The notes under the pieces are model-generated. The model saw only the letters and a program-made list of their open reading frames with translations, searched no databases and had not been told where the DNA came from. From NCBI GenBank assembly GCA_002483365.1, contig DLHT01000010.1, forward strand, positions 1 to 64,000: 64,000 bases of DNA. The letters run 5' to 3'. Positions within the stretch are counted from its first letter, which is position 1. Each line of letters opens with the position of its first letter. This stretch comes from Cellvibrio sp. UBA7661 (GTDB lineage Bacteria > Pseudomonadota > Gammaproteobacteria > Pseudomonadales > Cellvibrionaceae). Shown here piece after piece: positions 34,711-44,670 of this stretch. Made by a program: the position numbers and the translations under genes.

Positions 34711-35640
34711 GTGTCTGATTCACAACATATAACCGTCCTTCTCAACGAGGCGGTCGAGGCGCTGATTACTGATCCTGCCGGATTTTATGTCGATGGCACT
34801 TTTGGTCGCGGTGGACACAGTGCCCTGGTGCTCCAGCAGCTGGCCTCTAACGGCCGTTTACTGGGTATCGATAAAGATCTCGCGGCAATCGCTACAGCTA
34901 ATGCCCGATTTGCCAATGACTCACGCTTTGCGATTGCACACGGTTCGTTTGCCGGATTGGCGCAACTGGTTGCTGATCGGGGCATGACTGGAAAGGTGTC
35001 TGGGGTGCTGCTGGATTTGGGGGTGTCATCGCCACAGCTGGATGAAGCGGAGCGCGGTTTCAGCTTTATGCAGGATGGCCCTCTGGATATGCGTATGGAT
35101 CAAACCCGTGGCCAAAGCGCGGCAGATTGGATCAACAGCGCGAGCGAAGACGACATTATCTGGGTGTTCAAAGAGTACGGTGAGGAGCGTTTTGCCAAGC
35201 GTATGGCGCGCGCGATTATCGCTGAGCGAGAAAAAGCGCCATTTACCCGTACCAAACACCTGGCTGAAGTGATTAAAGAGGCGAACCCGGCATGGGAAAA
35301 GGGTAAGCACCCTGCAACCCGCGCTTTTCAGGCGATTCGCATACAAGTGAATAACGAGCTGAGAGATCTGGATTCTGTGTTGGAGCAAGCGCTGGCGGTA
35401 TTGGCACCGGGTGGCCGCCTTGTCGTCATCAGCTTCCACTCTTTGGAAGATCGAGCTGTAAAACGATTTATTCGCCGTCAGGAGCAAGGGGATCCGATAC
35501 CCAAAGGGCTGCCAGTACGCGACGACCAATTAAACCGACGCATGCGTTCGATTGGTAAGGCGATTAAGGCAAGCGATGAAGAAGTTAGTGCCAATGTGCG
35601 TTCCCGTAGTGCCGTTATGCGAGTAGCAGAAAAATTGTAG
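34711..35640 (+). CDS. rsmH: 16S rRNA (cytosine1402-N4)-methyltransferase RsmH
   Basis: A 309-residue SAM-dependent methyltransferase (formerly MraW). It N4-methylates C1402 of 16S rRNA, the same nucleotide modified by RsmI encoded upstream. YVDGTFGRGGHS forms the SAM motif and VLLDLGVSSPQLDEAERGFSFMQDGPLDMRMD is the RsmH signature, followed by SFHSLEDRAVK. GTG start 8 bp after the mraZ stop. Confidence 0.96.
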   Translation: MSDSQHITVLLNEAVEALITDPAGFYVDGTFGRGGHSALVLQQLASNGRLLGIDKDLAAIATANARFANDSRFAIAHGSFAGLAQLVADRGMTGKVSGVLLDLGVSSPQLDEAERGFSFMQDGPLDMRMDQTRGQSAADWINSASEDDIIWVFKEYGEERFAKRMARAIIAEREKAPFTRTKHLAEVIKEANPAWEKGKHPATRAFQAIRIQVNNELRDLDSVLEQALAVLAPGGRLVVISFHSLEDRAVKRFIRRQEQGDPIPKGLPVRDDQLNRRMRSIGKAIKASDEEVSANVRSRSAVMRVAEKL

Positions 35641-35721
35641 ATCCCGGTTTTGCGGCTTCATCAGTGCCTGAACGGCCTGATACCAAATCAACCCGATAAA
35701 CTTATAAGCTCCAGGGATTCA

Positions 35722-36081
35722 ATGAACAGACGTCACCCATCACAACAAAAAACCATCTCACCCGGCATGCTCCTGGTGATTGCGGTTTTATGGGTGGCAG
35801 CCATTGCGTCTGCACTGGGTGTTGTTGCGACAACGCAAATTGTACGTCGCGATGTAAACAGTCTTGAAACGCTGCGTCGTGAGGCATCTCAATTGCAAGT
35901 GGAATGGGGGCAGTATCTGCTGGAGCAGAGCACTTGGGCGGCGTATAGCCGTGTTGAGCATGCCGCGGTTTCCGAATTAAACATGATGGCCCCGACACCT
36001 GAAGAAATCGTCATGATTTCGGGCAATCGCGTGCTTGATGGTCATATCCAGGCGGTTGAGCCTGCGGCGGGTGGGCAATGA
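35722..36081 (+). CDS. ftsL: Cell division protein FtsL
   Basis: A 119-residue bitopic protein of the divisome. The ATG at 35722 is chosen over a TTG at 35650 because it follows CAGGGA and gives a normal FtsL length. Residues 17-39 form the membrane helix (MLLVIAVLWVAAIASALGVV), followed by a periplasmic coiled coil (VNSLETLRREASQLQVEWGQYLLEQ). FtsL forms a complex with FtsB and FtsQ that activates FtsWI. Its last codon overlaps the ftsI start. Confidence 0.92.
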   Translation: MNRRHPSQQKTISPGMLLVIAVLWVAAIASALGVVATTQIVRRDVNSLETLRREASQLQVEWGQYLLEQSTWAAYSRVEHAAVSELNMMAPTPEEIVMISGNRVLDGHIQAVEPAAGGQ

Positions 36082-37925
36082 AACGCTCCTCTTCCTCTCC
36101 AATGAAACCTTCCTCGGCATTCGAACCGCGTCGCGCGCGCGCGGTAGTGCAGCCAGCACGCAAACCGTTAAAAGTCGCGCAATGGCGTTTCTACAGTGTG
36201 GGTATTTTGTTGGCGATTCTGGTTGCGACGCTGATTTTCCATGTTGCCAGTTTGCAAGTCTTGCCTAATGCCGATAAGGGCTATGAATTTTTACAAGACC
36301 AGGGTGAATCGCGCACATTGCGTACCGATGTTATCCCTGCCTACCGCGGTGTAATCACTGATCGTAACGGTGACCCGCTTGCGGTCAGTACACCTGTTTC
36401 GACTCTCTGGGCAAATCCAAAAGTGCTGTTGCAAGCACCGCATCGCTGGGCTGAATTGGCTCAGGCATTGAAATTCAACAAGGCTGAATTAGAAGCGCGT
36501 CTTGTGCGTTATAGCGCTAAAGAATTTATGTATCTCCAGCGCCAGATGTCACCTGAAGCGGCGCAGGCGGTATTGGCATTGGATATTCCCGGCGTTTACG
36601 AGCAAGTGGAATATCACCGTTATTACCCCGCTGCAGAAGTGGCTGCACATTTAGTGGGGATGACCGATGTTGATGATCGCGGCCAAGAAGGAATGGAGTT
36701 GGCATACGATGCCTGGCTAACCGGTGAAAACGGTGCGAAAGAAGTATTAAAAGATTTGCGTGGCCGTACCGTAAAAGAATTGCGTTTGGTAAAGGCCGCG
36801 CGCCCCGGTCAAAACCTCACGCTCAGTATCGATTTGCGTTTGCAATATCTTGCACACCGCGAATTAAAAAAAGCTGTTGAAGAAGCGGGCGCGATTGCGG
36901 GATCAATTGTGATTCTCGATGTGCTGACCGGCGAGATTCTCGCTATTTCCAATTTGCCTTCGTACAATCCGAATGACCGCAGCCGCGCGCGCGGTGCAGG
37001 TTTGCGCAACCGTGCGATTACTGATTTATACGAGCCCGGTTCAACAGTAAAACCTTGGGTCATTCTTGCTGCATTGGAAAGCGGCAAATTCAAACCGGAA
37101 GATATTATCGATACCAACCCGGGTTATTTCATGGTGGGTAGCAAGCCCATTAAAGATCATCGCAATTACGGTGAGATGGATTTAGCGATGGCAATTGCAA
37201 AATCCTCCAACATTGCGATGACTAAAATTTCTTTTGCGTTAGATACAAACACCGTGCGCGATATGTATGAGCGTCTGGGTGTTGGCCAGCCTATCGGTAC
37301 CGGATTTCCTGGTGAAGCTGCGGGTCGCCTTCCTGTATTAAAGCCTGCGCAAAAAATTGAACGCGCCAACTTTTCTTATGGTTATGCATTAAACAGTACC
37401 GTGTTACAAACGGTACAAGCGTACGGTGTTATTGCGACTGGTGGCATCAAGCGCCCTGTTTCTTTATTGCGGGTAGATACTCCGCCTGAAGGTCAGCGCG
37501 TTGTTGCGAAAAAATACGCCGACCAAGTAAAAGAAATGCTAAGACGAGTAGTGTCTGCTGAAGGTACAGGCAGTAAAGCGCAAGCGATTTCTTATTCTGT
37601 GGCGGGTAAAACCGGCACTGCATACAAAGCAGTGAATGGCCGCTACTCCAGTCTGCAGATGAGTTCATTTATTGGTATGGCGCCCATCGAAAATCCACGC
37701 ATCGTTGCAATGGTGGTTATCGATGAACCAAAAGGCGGCGGCATTATGGGCAACGGCGGTATTGTCGCTGCACCAGCATTTTCAAAAGTGGCGGAAGATG
37801 CACTGCGTATGCTGCAAGTGCCGCCAGATAATATCCGCAAAAAAAATGAATCGCTGGTGGCAGAACCAGCGAACAAGACCAAATCTAAAAATAGTTTGGC
37901 CAAAGATGAGAGGTCAGATACCTGA
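36078..37925 (+). CDS. ftsI: Septal peptidoglycan transpeptidase FtsI (PBP3)
   Basis: A 615-residue class B penicillin-binding protein. A membrane helix is at about 40-60. The pedestal domain includes RGVITDRNGDPLAVS. Transpeptidase motifs are the acyl-serine S322 in EPGSTVKPW, SSN in AKSSNIAMTK and KTGT at 511-514. FtsI cross-links septal wall with glycosyltransferase FtsW. ATGA overlap with ftsL and a TGATG overlap with murE mark translational coupling. Confidence 0.97.
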   Translation: MKRSSSSPMKPSSAFEPRRARAVVQPARKPLKVAQWRFYSVGILLAILVATLIFHVASLQVLPNADKGYEFLQDQGESRTLRTDVIPAYRGVITDRNGDPLAVSTPVSTLWANPKVLLQAPHRWAELAQALKFNKAELEARLVRYSAKEFMYLQRQMSPEAAQAVLALDIPGVYEQVEYHRYYPAAEVAAHLVGMTDVDDRGQEGMELAYDAWLTGENGAKEVLKDLRGRTVKELRLVKAARPGQNLTLSIDLRLQYLAHRELKKAVEEAGAIAGSIVILDVLTGEILAISNLPSYNPNDRSRARGAGLRNRAITDLYEPGSTVKPWVILAALESGKFKPEDIIDTNPGYFMVGSKPIKDHRNYGEMDLAMAIAKSSNIAMTKISFALDTNTVRDMYERLGVGQPIGTGFPGEAAGRLPVLKPAQKIERANFSYGYALNSTVLQTVQAYGVIATGGIKRPVSLLRVDTPPEGQRVVAKKYADQVKEMLRRVVSAEGTGSKAQAISYSVAGKTGTAYKAVNGRYSSLQMSSFIGMAPIENPRIVAMVVIDEPKGGGIMGNGGIVAAPAFSKVAEDALRMLQVPPDNIRKKNESLVAEPANKTKSKNSLAKDERSDT

Positions 37926-39508
37926 TGACCACTCCATCCTCACTGCGCAGTGTTGCGCTATCGCATTTGTTGCCTGATATGGAATTGGGTGATGCGTCTT
38001 CTTTGGTTGTGCACAATCTCTGCTTGGATACGCGTCAATTAAAAACGGGCGATGCGTTTATCGCACTTTCCGGAGTGAAAGTCGATGGACGGAATTTTAT
38101 TGCAAAAGCGGTTGAGTTGGGTGCTGCGGTAATTTTGGTTGAGGCTGATAAAAATTGGCAGGGCTTGGCTTGGCTTGGCAGTGTGCCGGTTATTGCTATT
38201 GAAAATTTACCTGCGCGAGTCAGTGAAATTGCAGGATATTTTTTCGGTGAACCCAGTAAAAAAATGCAGCTGATAGGTATTACCGGTACAAACGGTAAAA
38301 CAACATGCACTCTGCTGGCAGCGCAAATGCTGACACACTTACAAAAAAAATCAGCTGTTATTGGCACAATTGGTTATGGATTATTGGATGCATCGGTATT
38401 GGCACCTTTATCCCAGCAAATTAATTTGCTCACATCCACGGGGCTGACAACTCCAGACCCTATTACATTGCAACGTTTGTTGGATGAATTGATCCAGCAA
38501 GGCGCTGTATCTGCTGCGATTGAAGTTTCCTCCCATAGTTTGCAACAAAAGCGCGTCGCAGGATTAACATTCGCAACAGCAGTCTTTACCAACCTGACGC
38601 AAGATCATTTGGATTATCACGGCGATTTAACGACCTATGGCAATGTAAAAGCGCAGCTGTTAGACATGCCAGGTTTACGCACGGCGATTATCAATCTCGA
38701 TGATGCGTGGGCTGCCAGTCTGCAATCCAGAGCACCAGTGTCTGTAAATGTATTGAGCTATTCAATCGAAAAAAATGCTGATGTTTGTGCAACCAATATT
38801 GAGTTGCATGCGGGCGGTGTACGTGCACACATTGTTACTCCTTGGGGTGAGGGCGATATCGATGTGCCGCTATTGGGAAAATTTAATTTAAGTAATGTGT
38901 TGTCGGTTATTGCGGTTGTGGGTGCGCAAGGTTTTAACCTGGCGCAAATGCTGCCATTGATTGCGCAGCTAGAGCCTGCACCAGGGCGGATGCAACTAGT
39001 GACTGTTGATCGGGCAGTGCAAGAAGTTCAGGTAATTGTGGATTACGCCCATACACCCGATGCGCTGGAAAATACGCTCAATGCAATCCATCAGCATAAA
39101 GCGGGCCGTGTGTGGACAGTATTTGGTTGTGGCGGCGATCGCGATAAATCAAAGCGTCCGCAAATGGGAAAAATCGCCGAACGCTTTAGTGATTATGTGA
39201 TTGTCACCAATGACAATCCCCGTACCGAAGATCCGGCAACAATCGCAGCAGAAATTGTACGCGGGATGAATCATCCCAGCGGCTGTCTGGTAATTGCTGA
39301 TCGCGCACAAGCGATTGATTTTGCAATCCAGCAAGCTAAAACAGGTGACATTGTACTGATTGCCGGTAAGGGGCATGAGGATTATCAAATATTTGCCACC
39401 CAGACTTTGCCATTTAGCGATAGCAAACATGCGCGCATTTCGTTGCAGCGTCGTATCGCCAAACGTGAAAACCAGCAAGGTAATTTGGAAAAAGGGGCTC
39501 CCGTATGA
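37925..39508 (+). CDS. murE: UDP-MurNAc-L-Ala-D-Glu:meso-diaminopimelate ligase
   Basis: A 527-residue cytoplasmic ligase adding meso-diaminopimelate to the peptide stem of UDP-MurNAc, with ATP. The P-loop ITGTNGKTTCTL is followed by VSSHSLQQKRV and TNLTQDHLDYHGD, the central Mur ligase motifs. The motif DNPRTEDP is the meso-DAP specificity loop, so the wall contains DAP, as expected for a Gram-negative. The ATG overlaps the ftsI stop. Confidence 0.97.
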   Translation: MTTPSSLRSVALSHLLPDMELGDASSLVVHNLCLDTRQLKTGDAFIALSGVKVDGRNFIAKAVELGAAVILVEADKNWQGLAWLGSVPVIAIENLPARVSEIAGYFFGEPSKKMQLIGITGTNGKTTCTLLAAQMLTHLQKKSAVIGTIGYGLLDASVLAPLSQQINLLTSTGLTTPDPITLQRLLDELIQQGAVSAAIEVSSHSLQQKRVAGLTFATAVFTNLTQDHLDYHGDLTTYGNVKAQLLDMPGLRTAIINLDDAWAASLQSRAPVSVNVLSYSIEKNADVCATNIELHAGGVRAHIVTPWGEGDIDVPLLGKFNLSNVLSVIAVVGAQGFNLAQMLPLIAQLEPAPGRMQLVTVDRAVQEVQVIVDYAHTPDALENTLNAIHQHKAGRVWTVFGCGGDRDKSKRPQMGKIAERFSDYVIVTNDNPRTEDPATIAAEIVRGMNHPSGCLVIADRAQAIDFAIQQAKTGDIVLIAGKGHEDYQIFATQTLPFSDSKHARISLQRRIAKRENQQGNLEKGAPV

Positions 39509-40908
39509 TCAAGCCTCTTTCATTAAAGTGGGTTGAAGAATTTGTTGCGGCGCAAACACTGCTGCGCCCGCTCACCATACAACGTTACGGAGATGCGGAA
39601 TTTACTTGTGTTAATTCCGACACCCGCAGCTTGGTTGAGGGTGAATTATTTGTAGCTATTCGTGGGGAGCGTTTTGATCCGCACGAATTTATTGAACAAG
39701 CAGTCGATAAAAAACCTTGTGCATTAATTGTCGAACAATATTTTCCAAACATTCATTTGCCCCAATTGGTCGTGAGTGATTCTGTGCTCGCGTTAGGGCA
39801 GATTGCTGCGTTGAACCGCAGTTTGTTTACAGGAAAAGTAATTGGAATTACTGGTAGCAGCGGTAAAACCACAGTAAAAACCATGGTTGCCAGTATTTTG
39901 GCAGAGTGCGGCAATACTCTCGCTACCAAAGGCAATCTCAATAATCATATCGGCGTGCCATTTACATTGTTGCAGATATCGGCAACAGATGAATTTGCGG
40001 TAATTGAAATGGGCGCAAGCGGCCCCGGCGAGATTGAATACCTGTGTTCACTCGCCAAGCCACAAGTCACTATGATCAACAATGTCATGCCTGCACATAT
40101 CGAAGGCTTCGGTTCTATTGAGGGCGTTGCCAAAGCAAAAGGCGAAATATACAGCTCGCTTGCTGCAGATGCTGTTGCAGTTGTTAATGTGGATGATGTG
40201 TTTTCATCTTCATGGTTGATGAAACTGCAAGATAAACAAGTCATATCAGTTAGTTTGCAAAATGAGAGCGCAAAGTTCTATGCGCGCCGTATTGAATTAG
40301 GCTGTATTGAATCAGATAGTACTGAAATACGCTTTGAATTAGTTGCATTGGGTCAATCAATTGATGTTGTTCTAAATGCGCAAGGCGAACACAGCGTACG
40401 CAATGCACTAATGGCAGCTGCTTGTTCTTACGCAGTGGGTGCAAGTTTGCAAAAAATAAAAAATGGTTTGGCAAGTTTTGCTCCTGTCTCTGGCCGTATG
40501 AGTAAACATACGGGCATTAATCACGTTCAGATCATTGACGATAGTTACAATGCTAACCCCGGATCTGTCCGTGCGGCGATTGACGTGTTGGCTCAGAAAA
40601 ATTGTGGCGTGTTAGTGCTGGGCGATTTGGCTGAGCTTGGTGCTAATGCTGCGCAGCTGCATGCGGAATTGGGTGAGTACGCGCAGAGTAAAAACCTCCC
40701 TCACATTTTTACACTCGGACATTTGAGCCAAAACGCAACGGCTGCATTTGGCGATGGCGCTTTGCATTTCACTGAAAGGGCTGATCTGGTTGCGCATTTA
40801 AAATCAATTGCCAAGGCAGACATGACTTTATTAATTAAAGGTTCGCGCAGCTCCAAAATGGATTTGGTCGTGCGTGAGCTTTGTAACCTGGCAGGAGAAT
40901 CACACTAA
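39505..40908 (+). CDS. murF: UDP-MurNAc-tripeptide:D-alanyl-D-alanine ligase
   Basis: A 467-residue Mur ligase that attaches D-Ala-D-Ala. The P-loop ITGSSGKTTVKTM, the E-M-G-A motif (VIEMGASGPGEI) and DDSYNANPGSVRAAIDVL are MurF hallmarks. It overlaps murE and mraY by a few bases at each end. Confidence 0.96.
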   Translation: MIKPLSLKWVEEFVAAQTLLRPLTIQRYGDAEFTCVNSDTRSLVEGELFVAIRGERFDPHEFIEQAVDKKPCALIVEQYFPNIHLPQLVVSDSVLALGQIAALNRSLFTGKVIGITGSSGKTTVKTMVASILAECGNTLATKGNLNNHIGVPFTLLQISATDEFAVIEMGASGPGEIEYLCSLAKPQVTMINNVMPAHIEGFGSIEGVAKAKGEIYSSLAADAVAVVNVDDVFSSSWLMKLQDKQVISVSLQNESAKFYARRIELGCIESDSTEIRFELVALGQSIDVVLNAQGEHSVRNALMAAACSYAVGASLQKIKNGLASFAPVSGRMSKHTGINHVQIIDDSYNANPGSVRAAIDVLAQKNCGVLVLGDLAELGANAAQLHAELGEYAQSKNLPHIFTLGHLSQNATAAFGDGALHFTERADLVAHLKSIAKADMTLLIKGSRSSKMDLVVRELCNLAGESH

Positions 40909-41990
40909 TGCTGTACTGGTTGTCAGAATACTTACAAGAATACCTGCGCAGCTTTGCAGTGTTTCAATATTTGACCGTGCGTGCGATTTTTGGCGTCTTA
41001 ACGGCGCTTGGTTTTTCGCTATTGCTCGGCCCTTGGTTTATACGTCGCTTGACGGAATTACGTATCGGGCAAGCAGTGCGTACCGACGGCCCACAATCCC
41101 ATCTTTCAAAATCAGGCACCCCGACCATGGGTGGTGCACTTATTTTATCTGCCATTTTTTTCAGCACTTTATTGTGGTCAGATCTTTCCAATCGTTATGT
41201 CTGGGTGTTGTTAATTGTCACTGCCGTATTTGGTGCCGTGGGTTGGGTAGATGATTACCGCAAGGTGGCGAAACGTGATTCAAAAGGATTGCCCGCACGT
41301 TGGAAATATTTTTGGCAATCTGTTGCAGGTTTAGGGGCGGCGACTTTTCTTTATATGACGGCGCAAAATCCTGCTGAAACGCAACTGTTTATTCCATTCT
41401 TTAAAAACGTTGCGCTCAACATGGGTTTGTTTTACATCGTGTTCACCTATTTCGTGATTGTCGGAACAAGTAATGCCGTGAACTTAACCGATGGCCTGGA
41501 TGGTTTGGCCATTATGCCAAGTGTAATGGTTGCAGGCGCACTGGCATTAATTGCGTATCTCGCCGGGCATTCACAATTTTCCCAATATTTAAATATTGCT
41601 TACATTCCTGGCGCAGGCGAATTAGTTATTTTCTGTTGCGCTTTGGTGGGTGCCGGTCTTGGCTTCTTGTGGTTCAACACGTATCCCGCACAAGTATTTA
41701 TGGGCGATGTTGGCGCGCTCGCTTTGGGTGCTGCGCTGGGTTTGATTGCCGTTATCGTTCGCCATGAATTTGTATTGTTCATTATGGGCGGTATTTTTGT
41801 GCTGGAAACTGTATCGGTTATTTTGCAAGTTGCCTCATTTAAATTAACCGGTCGCCGTATTTTCCGTATGGCGCCCATTCATCATCATTTCGAATTAAAA
41901 GGCTGGCCAGAGCCGCGTGTAATAGTTCGTTTCTGGATTATCACCTTGATTCTGGTGTTGATTGGTTTGGCAACCTTGAAGCTGCGTTAA
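40908..41990 (+). CDS. mraY: Phospho-N-acetylmuramoyl-pentapeptide transferase
   Basis: A 360-residue integral membrane enzyme with ten helices. It transfers phospho-MurNAc-pentapeptide to undecaprenyl phosphate to give lipid I. Signature motifs are KSGTPTMGG near the start, VDDYRKV, NLTDGLDGLA and the FRMAPIHHHFELKGWPE histidine motif near the C-terminus. The start overlaps the stop of murF by one base. Confidence 0.97.
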   Translation: MLYWLSEYLQEYLRSFAVFQYLTVRAIFGVLTALGFSLLLGPWFIRRLTELRIGQAVRTDGPQSHLSKSGTPTMGGALILSAIFFSTLLWSDLSNRYVWVLLIVTAVFGAVGWVDDYRKVAKRDSKGLPARWKYFWQSVAGLGAATFLYMTAQNPAETQLFIPFFKNVALNMGLFYIVFTYFVIVGTSNAVNLTDGLDGLAIMPSVMVAGALALIAYLAGHSQFSQYLNIAYIPGAGELVIFCCALVGAGLGFLWFNTYPAQVFMGDVGALALGAALGLIAVIVRHEFVLFIMGGIFVLETVSVILQVASFKLTGRRIFRMAPIHHHFELKGWPEPRVIVRFWIITLILVLIGLATLKLR

Positions 41991-42082
41991 CCAGATAGAC
42001 CAATAGATCAATAGATTGATACATGAATTGCGATTTTAGTGCGACAAAAAAGTAAGCACTTAAATTAAAACCCAAATTAACG

Positions 42083-43453
42083 ATGTCACCTAAAGAGAGA
42101 ACTGCTGTGTCCCAAATGATTGCCACCAGTAAAGTAAAAGCAGTAATCGGCACCGGTATTACCGGTCTGTCGGTTGCCCGCTTTTTGGCGGCACAAAAGC
42201 AAGCATTTGTCTTATTGGATACCCGTGCTGTTCCACCCAATTTGGAAAAGGTGCAGCAGGAATTTCCAGGGGTTGCTATCGAGTGCGGTGAACTGAATCC
42301 AACCACACTGTTCGAGTGTGACGAAATTATTGTGAGCCCAGGCGTTGCCATTGCTACACCTGCTATTGAGCAAGCAAAAAATGCAGGCATCCCTATTGTT
42401 GGCGACATCGAATTGTTCGTGCGTTATGCAAAAGCACCGATTGTTGCTATCACGGGGTCGAATGCAAAAAGTACCGTAACAACCTTGGTTGGTGAAATGG
42501 CAAAGACTGCCGGTATAAACGTTGCGGTGGGTGGCAACTTGGGAACGCCTGCTTTGGAACTGCTTGATGATGCTATTGAACTGTATGTAATGGAGCTATC
42601 CAGCTTTCAGTTGGAAACGGTAACCAAACTGAATGCAAAGGTTGCGACTATTTTAAATATCAGTGCGGATCATCTTGATCGCTACGACAGTATGCGTGCT
42701 TATATTCTTGCCAAGTTGCGCATTTATTTTGGTGCTGAACATATTGTGGTAAATCGTAAGGATGTGTTGACCCATCCTCCATTCGCTGCAGGTGTTAAAC
42801 CGGTTTATTTTGGTGGCAATGCTGATTTTGGCAGTTTTGGTTTAACTGAACAAAATGGCGAAGAGTTTTTAGCAAAAAATTTGACTCCATTAATGCCATC
42901 GCGTGAGTTAAAAATACGCGGTCGTCACAATGTCGATAATGCGTTAGCTGCATTGGCATTGGGTGATGCAGCGGGTATCCCTATGGCCGCGATGTTGGAG
43001 ACGCTGAAAAACTTCAAAGGATTAAAGCATCGCTGTGAATTTGTTGCGGCTAAAAATGGTGTTGAATTTTATAACGATTCAAAGGGTACCAATATTGGTG
43101 CAACCCTGGCGGCAATTCAGGGGCTCGCACGTGATCCGCAACAATTAATTGTAATTTTGGGTGGCGAAGGAAAAGGGCAGGACTTTACCGAATTAGCTCC
43201 TGCGCTTAAGTCTATTAATAGCCAAGTAGTATTGATTGGGCGTGATGCTCTTGTTATCGAGCAGGCAGTAGCCGCCGCAACAAAGATAACACATGCCAAT
43301 AATATGCAGGACGCTGTCAATAAGGCGCTGCAATTGGCAAACCCTGGCGATGCCGTGTTGCTTTCCCCTGCATGCGCAAGCTTTGATATGTTTAAAAACT
43401 ACGAAGATCGTGGCGATCAATTTTGCAGTGCCGTACAGGAGTTGGTCATATGA
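42083..43453 (+). CDS. murD: UDP-MurNAc-L-alanine:D-glutamate ligase
   Basis: A 456-residue Mur ligase that adds D-glutamate. Motifs: VIGTGITGLSVARFLA (N-terminal Rossmann), the P-loop ITGSNAKSTVTTL (Ala in place of the usual Gly, as I recall in pseudomonads), MELSSFQLE, and NDSKGTNIGATLAAIQGL. Starts at 42083 (ATG), 42107 (GTG) and 42116 (ATG) are possible. It is separated from mraY by 92 bp, one of the larger gaps in the operon. Confidence 0.96.
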   Translation: MSPKERTAVSQMIATSKVKAVIGTGITGLSVARFLAAQKQAFVLLDTRAVPPNLEKVQQEFPGVAIECGELNPTTLFECDEIIVSPGVAIATPAIEQAKNAGIPIVGDIELFVRYAKAPIVAITGSNAKSTVTTLVGEMAKTAGINVAVGGNLGTPALELLDDAIELYVMELSSFQLETVTKLNAKVATILNISADHLDRYDSMRAYILAKLRIYFGAEHIVVNRKDVLTHPPFAAGVKPVYFGGNADFGSFGLTEQNGEEFLAKNLTPLMPSRELKIRGRHNVDNALAALALGDAAGIPMAAMLETLKNFKGLKHRCEFVAAKNGVEFYNDSKGTNIGATLAAIQGLARDPQQLIVILGGEGKGQDFTELAPALKSINSQVVLIGRDALVIEQAVAAATKITHANNMQDAVNKALQLANPGDAVLLSPACASFDMFKNYEDRGDQFCSAVQELVI

Positions 43454-44670
43454 TTCGTGCAGCCACGCCTGTATCGCAATTGCCATTAAGCCAGCGCACT
43501 GATTGGACACTGTTGTGTTTGTGGTTTGCGTTGATGTCAATCGGTTTAGTGATGGTAGCATCTGCGTCGGTTTCTTTTGCTGCATTAACCTACGACGATG
43601 CATGGTTTTTTGCCAAACGCCATGCCATTTATATGCTTATGGGCATTGTGCTTGCCATGTTTGTTGTGTGTGTACCCATGAGCATATGGCAACGCTACTC
43701 AGGACATTTTTTATTGATTACGCTTTTTCTTCTAGTGATTGTATTGATCCCGGGTATCGGCAAAAAAGTGAATGGAAGCCAGCGTTGGTTTGGTTTGGGC
43801 GTTATTTCTATTCAGGTATCGGAAATTGCCAAATTTTGTGCGGTAGTATTTTTTGCCAGCTTTTTTGCACGTCGATATCAAGAATTGCATTTTGGTTGGC
43901 AAGGTTTTTTGAAGCCACTGCTGGTCGTTGGTGTATTTGTTGGTTTGTTGTTATTGGAACCCGATTTCGGAAGTTCGGTTGTACTTTGTGCAACGGTATT
44001 TGCAATGATGTTTATTGCAGGTGTTCGTATCCTGCATTTCCTTCTATTAATTATTATTGGTGTGGGCGGGTTAGCTGCTGTTGCTATTTTATCGCCTTAC
44101 CGTATGCAACGTTTGATTACCTTCCTCGATCCATGGGCAGACCAGTTCAATACCGGCTACCAACTAACACAATCCTTAATTGGTTTTGGGCGTGGTGAAT
44201 GGTTTGGCTTGGGTTTGGGCAATAGCCTGCAGAAATTATTCTTTTTGCCTGAAGCACATACTGATTTTATTTTTGCGATTATTGCAGAAGAGTTTGGTTT
44301 GATTGGTGCGGTGTTATTAGTGGCTTTGTTTGCAGCACTGATTATTCGTATCTTCAAATTAGCTAAACAAAATTTGGCAGCTGGGAAAATGTTCCCCGCA
44401 TTGGCGACTTTCGGCATTGCTATTTTGTTTTCCTTCCAGGTCTTTATCAATATGGGTGTCTCGTCCGGGTTATTGCCCACTAAAGGATTGACCTTGCCAT
44501 TTATCAGTTATGGTGGAAGTAGCTTATTAATTTGTTGTGTTCTTATGGCTTTTGTTATGCGTGTGCAATGGGAACTGGCCGGTTTTACTCCTGCAATTCC
44601 CGAGCTTCCTAAAACACCGCGTACGCCAGCCAATATTGCTCGCACTCCAGTTGTGGAGGCTGCATCGTGA
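43450..44670 (+). CDS. ftsW: Septal peptidoglycan glycosyltransferase FtsW
   Basis: A 406-residue SEDS-family polytopic membrane protein. It polymerises lipid II at the septum with FtsI. The ATG at 43450 overlaps the murD stop (ATGA). Visible signatures are GSQRWFGLG (conserved in SEDS proteins), LLLEPDFGSSVV with the catalytic Asp, GYQLTQSLIGFGRGEWFGLGLGNS and ISYGGSSLL near the end. Downstream murG starts inside its last codons. Confidence 0.96.
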   Translation: MIRAATPVSQLPLSQRTDWTLLCLWFALMSIGLVMVASASVSFAALTYDDAWFFAKRHAIYMLMGIVLAMFVVCVPMSIWQRYSGHFLLITLFLLVIVLIPGIGKKVNGSQRWFGLGVISIQVSEIAKFCAVVFFASFFARRYQELHFGWQGFLKPLLVVGVFVGLLLLEPDFGSSVVLCATVFAMMFIAGVRILHFLLLIIIGVGGLAAVAILSPYRMQRLITFLDPWADQFNTGYQLTQSLIGFGRGEWFGLGLGNSLQKLFFLPEAHTDFIFAIIAEEFGLIGAVLLVALFAALIIRIFKLAKQNLAAGKMFPALATFGIAILFSFQVFINMGVSSGLLPTKGLTLPFISYGGSSLLICCVLMAFVMRVQWELAGFTPAIPELPKTPRTPANIARTPVVEAAS